A stretch of DNA of 64,000 bases from Knoxdaviesia capensis. Taxonomy: Eukaryota > Ascomycota > Sordariomycetes > Microascales > Gondwanamycetaceae. Position 1 is the first letter of the stretch. Each line of letters starts with the position of its first letter. The stretch lies in the NCBI GenBank assembly GCA_001510575.1, contig LNGK01000007.1, positions 1,296,151-1,360,150 on the forward strand, read 5' to 3'. Position numbers and translations under genes: made by a program. Under the pieces are notes generated by a model. The model made no database searches. It worked only from the letters and a program-made list of their open reading frames with translations, and had not been told where the DNA came from. Positions 59,698 through 64,000 of this stretch are shown here, piece after piece.

Positions 59698-61383
59698 ATG
59701 TCCGATTCTCATGAGTGGAGTGTCTGGGGTGATGAACAGTGGTCGAGGAGCTACGGAGGGTACTACCGCCAACGCCAAAATCATGCCGGTAAGCCTGGAT
59801 GATGAAGTGCTCTTATGGGTTTTCTTTTCCACCCACGTCCTATCCTCTCCTCACTCCTATTTGTTGAACAGCTCATTCAATCCTCTAACGTCATCCATGG
59901 CATTGACTCTTGTAGGAACCATACAAACATGGTGGTACCCTCGCGACGGCGAGAAGAGTGGGAGAATGACTACCCAAGATCCCGACCCGAGTGAAGCAGC
60001 GGCCAATGAACTGGCCCAAAGATTCGACGAAAGTCTAACTATAGACGACGGTTCGATATTCCCCTCCTCCAAATTCTCGCAACTACTTCTGCCTGTTTAC
60101 CCCAAGGAGATCCAATTGATCCACCGAGCTGACTGTCGTTGAGTTGACTAAGATGCAGGAGTCGACCATGATTCGGGGATAGGCTCTTCCATTGATGATC
60201 GTGGCTTTGACCGAGGAGAAACCCCGACACCTGATAGCCCTGGCCCGCAGCCGGATCCAGAGCCGACCCCGCTCGACCCCTTTTATGGCGCTCGGGAAGA
60301 GGATGGTACGCAGCGGCCGCGCTTTCTTGGGCCATCTGTTATCTGTATTGGAGTGAATCACTGACATATAGCGCAACTAGCTCACCATTCCCGATCATAC
60401 CGAAATCGACGATCGGTCCCCAGCCAAAGCTCCGGGTCGGTTCAAAGCCCGACCTCCACTGCTCACATTACCGGCCGTCCCGGCGAATTTGAAGAGCTCG
60501 ACCCCCGTGAGTACAGTTCCCAACTTGCCTCTTGCCAATGCCAACGCCCATGATCAGTCACCAGTCACCCGGAATGGTGTTAGTCGGTCCACCCAACCTT
60601 GTGTATACCAACTGCCACCCCCTGCGTCTAAAAGAATATCAAGGAATATCTGCCAATATTCTCTTGCTAACCAATTGTTTTCTATCTTCCTTATCTAGGG
60701 TACCGGATTCATGCCTCGTCGTCCTTTAGCCCTGGAGAAGTATGGTTCACTTTGTGCTATGTCGCGTCGCCATACGAAACTCTGACTGACCCCCTTCTTT
60801 TCCAGATTTTCAAGGTTCTCTGGTCTGAGCCTCGAGGCTCCCTGAATAGGAACCCCGGTGGTGCAGGAACCATCTCTGATGCCGTTATCCACAACTCCTA
60901 TGGAGTGGACTTTTGGGTCGGATTTCGACGATTTGTCGTCGTCGCAAATGACCAGGGAAATTGCACATGCGTGTAAGCGATCCGCTCTCTCGCTCTCTCT
61001 CTCTTTTGACGCCGTCCATTGAACGAAACTAACATCCCATCCCCTCGATTACCAGCCCCATCATGACATACGGCGGCCGGGGTTGTACGAAGTCTGGTGT
61101 CAAGGCAGAGAAGCATGGTATTATCTATGAAGCTAGGTCTCGCCCCCGCAGGCTTGCTGGCGAGGCGGAACTTGGCTTCCCTCCCATCCGGGTCATTATC
61201 GATGTCCGGGCCGAAAAGCTTGCCAAGGAGTCCCGTGTCAACTACTCCAAGCTCGTTACCATCGAGCACAACGTCAAAGTGTTCTTCATCGGCCACGTCG
61301 ATAAAGAAGACTTCGATCTCATCCAGCCCGCCATCAACAAGTGCTGGGAGAATAAGGTCCGCCACAACCGGCACCGAGACTAA
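59698..61383 (+). CDS. DUF6590-type protein, 347 aa, 7 exons
   Basis: Exons are 59698-59788, 59916-60050, 60159-60305, 60372-60506, 60699-60739, 60806-60972 and 61056-61383. All phases join and most introns have consensus ends; the donor at 60051 is weak (GTTCGA) and that boundary is the least certain. The N-terminus is Trp/Tyr/Arg-rich (SVWGDEQWSRSYGGYYRQR), followed by an acidic, Pro-rich linker (PGPQPDPEPTPLDPFYG) and an Arg/Ser-rich segment. The C-terminal 160 residues form the conserved domain: FSPGEIFKVLWSEPRGS, then DFWVGFRRFVVVANDQGNC, PIMTYGGRGCTKSGVK, and VNYSKLVTIEHNVKVFFIG. This order of motifs fits the fungal DUF6590 domain (family knowledge; no biochemical role is established). 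Downstream is a pyrimidine-rich 3' region, then a retroelement remnant. Confidence 0.85.
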
Positions 61384-62585
61384 CTTCAAATCCCGGTCTT
61401 ACACAACATGATTGATCCTCTTCATGACGCCATAGTTGACACCCAGTCCTTTTGTCATCAATCTCTTTTTTTCTCTCTCTCCATCAGAAACACACCGTTC
61501 AGACCCGGGGTTGCTTTCAAGTGCCTTGGGTCTATTCTGCATGTTCTTGTCTATCTTTTATTTGAGCTGTCTTCAGCTTACCCGCTGCCCAAGCCAAAAC
61601 AAGGCAAAAATGTTTTTTTTTTATACGTTAACCGCGACATCCCCTCCCAAGTCCCAGCCCACTCTGGATATTTCCTTTCTCAACTCCAAAGTAAGTTAGT
61701 TTCTACATGAGGTCAGGGCCTATGGTTAATAGCAGTGCTGACGTCGAGATCCTCTCTTCTCACGACTAGTTGAATCCAAGCGAGCGTTTGTTCAAAGAGC
61801 AAAGTGCCGCTTACACGTTGTTACTCCTGGCAGGACGCCTTTATCGGGTCGTTCATGCCACCACCGATATTTATCACTTGTTCGTTAGTGTCTAGAACCA
61901 TTCTGTATGGCTAGACCAGCTCTTAGCGGAAACCAAATCTTGGATTTCAAACATCCGAGACTTGTTTCCCCCCACCACCAGAAAGTCGTGCCCGGCTCTT
62001 CTATTCGTGGTTTGTGTGTATCCCCAGTTCCCCACCCCCACTCCAAATTTTCCCCTCTGTTACCCATTCTTCCCCAGATTCAGATTGGTTCGTTTTATCC
62101 CATTACGATTATCTGCCCGTGCCCATCACCAGCTCCCCCCCTTCCCCCCCCCACAAGGATGTTTCAACTCTCCTACGTTGGATATGTTTGCCATATGAAG
62201 AGATCTCACTGTCGTCTCTGCTTTTCATGTTCCGGCCGTTTACTGGTCCAGATTGTATACCCATATTCCAGGACTTAGCCAAACCAAATCAAGGATGCAT
62301 TAGTCCATTAGTACAAATCATGATTCAAAGCGCATGTGAATGAATGCCAGCCAAAGACCTGTGTTTGTTGTTGTTTGGAATGATGACGGAAGATGAATAA
62401 GTTGATGGAATTGAACTTAGGAATTGAGTAAAAAGTTAGATGTAGGAGGAAGAAATGGGCTAGACTAGAAATGGACAGAAGTCCAGCATTTATAGGCCAG
62501 CTAGAACCAGGCTTCAGCCTACCGGTCACGTGATCCACGTATTTCCGTCCTTCCTATTTATACGCCCCTCAGACGCAAATGCGTT
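61384..62585. other. 3' region of the DUF6590 gene and boundary with the retroelement
   Basis: CT-rich sequence to about 62150, then ordinary sequence with a TCACGTGA palindrome at 62526-62533. A 12-base direct repeat, tatacgcccctc, occurs at 62559-62570 and 62591-62602 across the change to AT-rich sequence. No gene is seen. Confidence 0.5.
62526..62533. promoter_or_regulatory. TCACGTGA E-box palindrome
   Basis: The same 8-base palindrome as at 18620. It lies just outside the AT-rich retroelement; no nearby start codon explains it. Confidence 0.2.
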
Positions 62586-64000
62586 CCTAATATACGCCCC
62601 TCGGAATAAATAATATAGGAATACTATTATTAGGAAAAAAAAAACTTTAGTAGAGGAAGAAAATCTTATTAAAAAAAAACTTTAGTATAAGAAGCGTAGG
62701 AAAAGAAAATATATAAAAACCTAAAAACCTTTAGAAAGGAAGAAAAAAAAACGTATCTCATTTTATTAGAGTACTTCGAAATCGGTTATAAAGCTAGAAA
62801 CTAAGTAGCTTAATTAAGATATCAGCTATTTATTCCGTATTTAGAACGTATTTAACGGATAAAAACTTAGAACGAACGGATTCCTAAATTAAATAAAATT
62901 TCAGGTATATATATTTACTTTTATTATAGAATCTAGGGTTATTAATAAGCTTAAGAGTACTAGTATTATCGACTCGTAAGTAGATATTATAGCTTCGGTT
63001 AATTTTATATAAGAAATTACGTAGCTATAACGCTTCCTTAGTAGCTACATTTACTACTATATATTTAGCCTCGATAATTAATTAGGTAATAACTACTTAC
63101 TTTCTACTTACCTAGGCGATCGGACTACCTTAGATTAAGAGAACCTATCCTATAATAGAGCGGCTATATAGTATAGTATTATAACTAGTATTAGAAAAAC
63201 TAACTATTAAGATAGGGGAAAAATCTAGCTTAGGGGGTCTCTAATATCTTAAAGATAAATTTACTATTACTAATAAGTATCTAATAATCCGTCTTAATAA
63301 TATTAATAAAGGAATAGTTATATAATTAGTAAATACTACGTAGTAGTAAATAGAAAACGCTAAATTAGGTCTCGTTATCGTAGTTATATAGATAAGTTAT
63401 CCGATTAGGGATCGATATCTTTCTATATTAGTAGTAGTAAGCCTTTCACTATCTAAAGTAGCTAAGTTAATACTAGATATCGGAATAGATACCGGTCGCG
63501 TTACGGAGATATTAAATCTAGCGTTTACTATAATCGCCTCTATATATTATATCTAGTATATAGAATAGGAGTTAAAGTTAATACCGATTACTACTCCTAG
63601 TAACTACCGTAGCTTACCTATTAAGTCTACTTTTAGATAGTCTTAGAGTTCTAGTTCGAAATTAGTTAGTATATCCTCTTTCTATCCGAAGTATAGAATA
63701 TTATCTATATAAGTAACTAAAATCATACCGTCTTTCTATTAGTAAAACGACGCTTTATTTATTTAAAGTCTCGTAAAACCTATACGTAAAAGTATATTAT
63801 AGAGTCTTAGCTACTACTATCGGCTAGCTTATTTTAAACCGTATAATACTTATTTTAGACGAATAAACGACTTCTCTATCTAGCCTAAGTTATAGACGAA
63901 ATCCGGATCACGTCGTCTAATTTCGTATATAAGTTAAACTATTCCTTTATATTATCGCATATATACCTCCTCTTCTAGGAGTCCGTATAAGAAAGCTACT
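62586..64000 (-). mobile_element. Ty1/copia retrotransposon remnant, RIP-mutated, cut by the window edge
   Basis: Sequence becomes strongly AT-rich, with TpA abundant and CpA/TpG nearly absent while CpG persists, the footprint of CpA-directed repeat-induced point mutation. Read on the minus strand, copia reverse-transcriptase landmarks appear in order from the right edge: VLYGLK (63831-63850), YIDNILYFG in place of the YVDD box (63687-63713), LLGVVIGI, YRSLIG then LIYITTITRPNLAF (63370-63410), and then RNase H parts (SPIA and IEAKYIVVN, 63050-63080, EAL with LRNFLY). Many stop codons sit where Trp or Gln is expected, as RIP produces. The 5' part (gag, integrase) lies beyond the window. No clear LTR is identified; the A-rich stretch at 62630-62760 with a repeated aaactttagta may be part of one. 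The element is inactive. Confidence 0.9.

Overview
The window is nuclear DNA of a filamentous ascomycete (Pezizomycotina). The evidence is short introns of about 50-150 nt with GTAAGT-type donors and CTAAC-type branch sites, CT-rich leaders, protein families typical of Eurotiomycetes, and one retroelement scarred by C-to-T mutation in CpA context (RIP-like). An Aspergillus/Penicillium-type host is my inference; the genus cannot be fixed from sequence alone. All gene models were spliced by eye.

Layout, left to right. At 0.2-1.6 kb is a cAMP-receptor-like seven-helix GPCR (+). At 4.0-6.5 kb is a four-exon protein with a degenerate methyltransferase-like C-terminus (-). At 10.8-13.4 kb is a nine-exon AzgA-type purine permease (+). 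At 14.3-15.5 kb is a UCH37-type deubiquitinase (+) with a 14-nt microexon. At 16.1-18.1 kb is a ubiquitin-like-domain, two-helix membrane protein resembling Usa1/HERP of ER-associated degradation (-). At 19.4-22.2 kb is an 893-aa protein combining a P-loop NTPase with a PD-(D/E)XK-like nuclease segment, the architecture of Crinkler-RHS (CR) proteins (+). At 22.9-24.6 kb is mitochondrial phosphatidylserine decarboxylase (+). At 25.7-26.4 kb is an Frm2-type nitroreductase (-). At 30.9-33.0 kb is an intronless FAD/NADPH reductase-type oxidoreductase without a flavodoxin domain (-). At 46.05-47.8 kb is a cytochrome P450 (+). At 53.1-57.0 kb is a 1309-aa proline-rich coiled-coil protein (-). At 59.7-61.4 kb is a seven-exon DUF6590-type protein (+). 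From about 62.6 kb to the right edge lies a Ty1/copia retroelement on the minus strand, heavily mutated in a RIP-like way.

Most genes are independent housekeeping or membrane functions. There is no biosynthetic gene cluster: the P450 stands alone. Gene spacing is very uneven. About 13 kb (33.0-46.05 kb), 5.3 kb (47.8-53.1 kb), 4.5 kb (26.4-30.9 kb) and 4.3 kb (6.5-10.8 kb) carry no gene I can support. These deserts hold microsatellites, homopolymers, CT-rich tracts, a recurring TACTGTAC octamer, a short telomere-like repeat and a GC-rich island of different composition at 41.64-43.35 kb.

The most notable items are the NTPase-nuclease protein, the GC-rich island, the reductase with a cysteine-rich N-terminal motif, and the empty regions.
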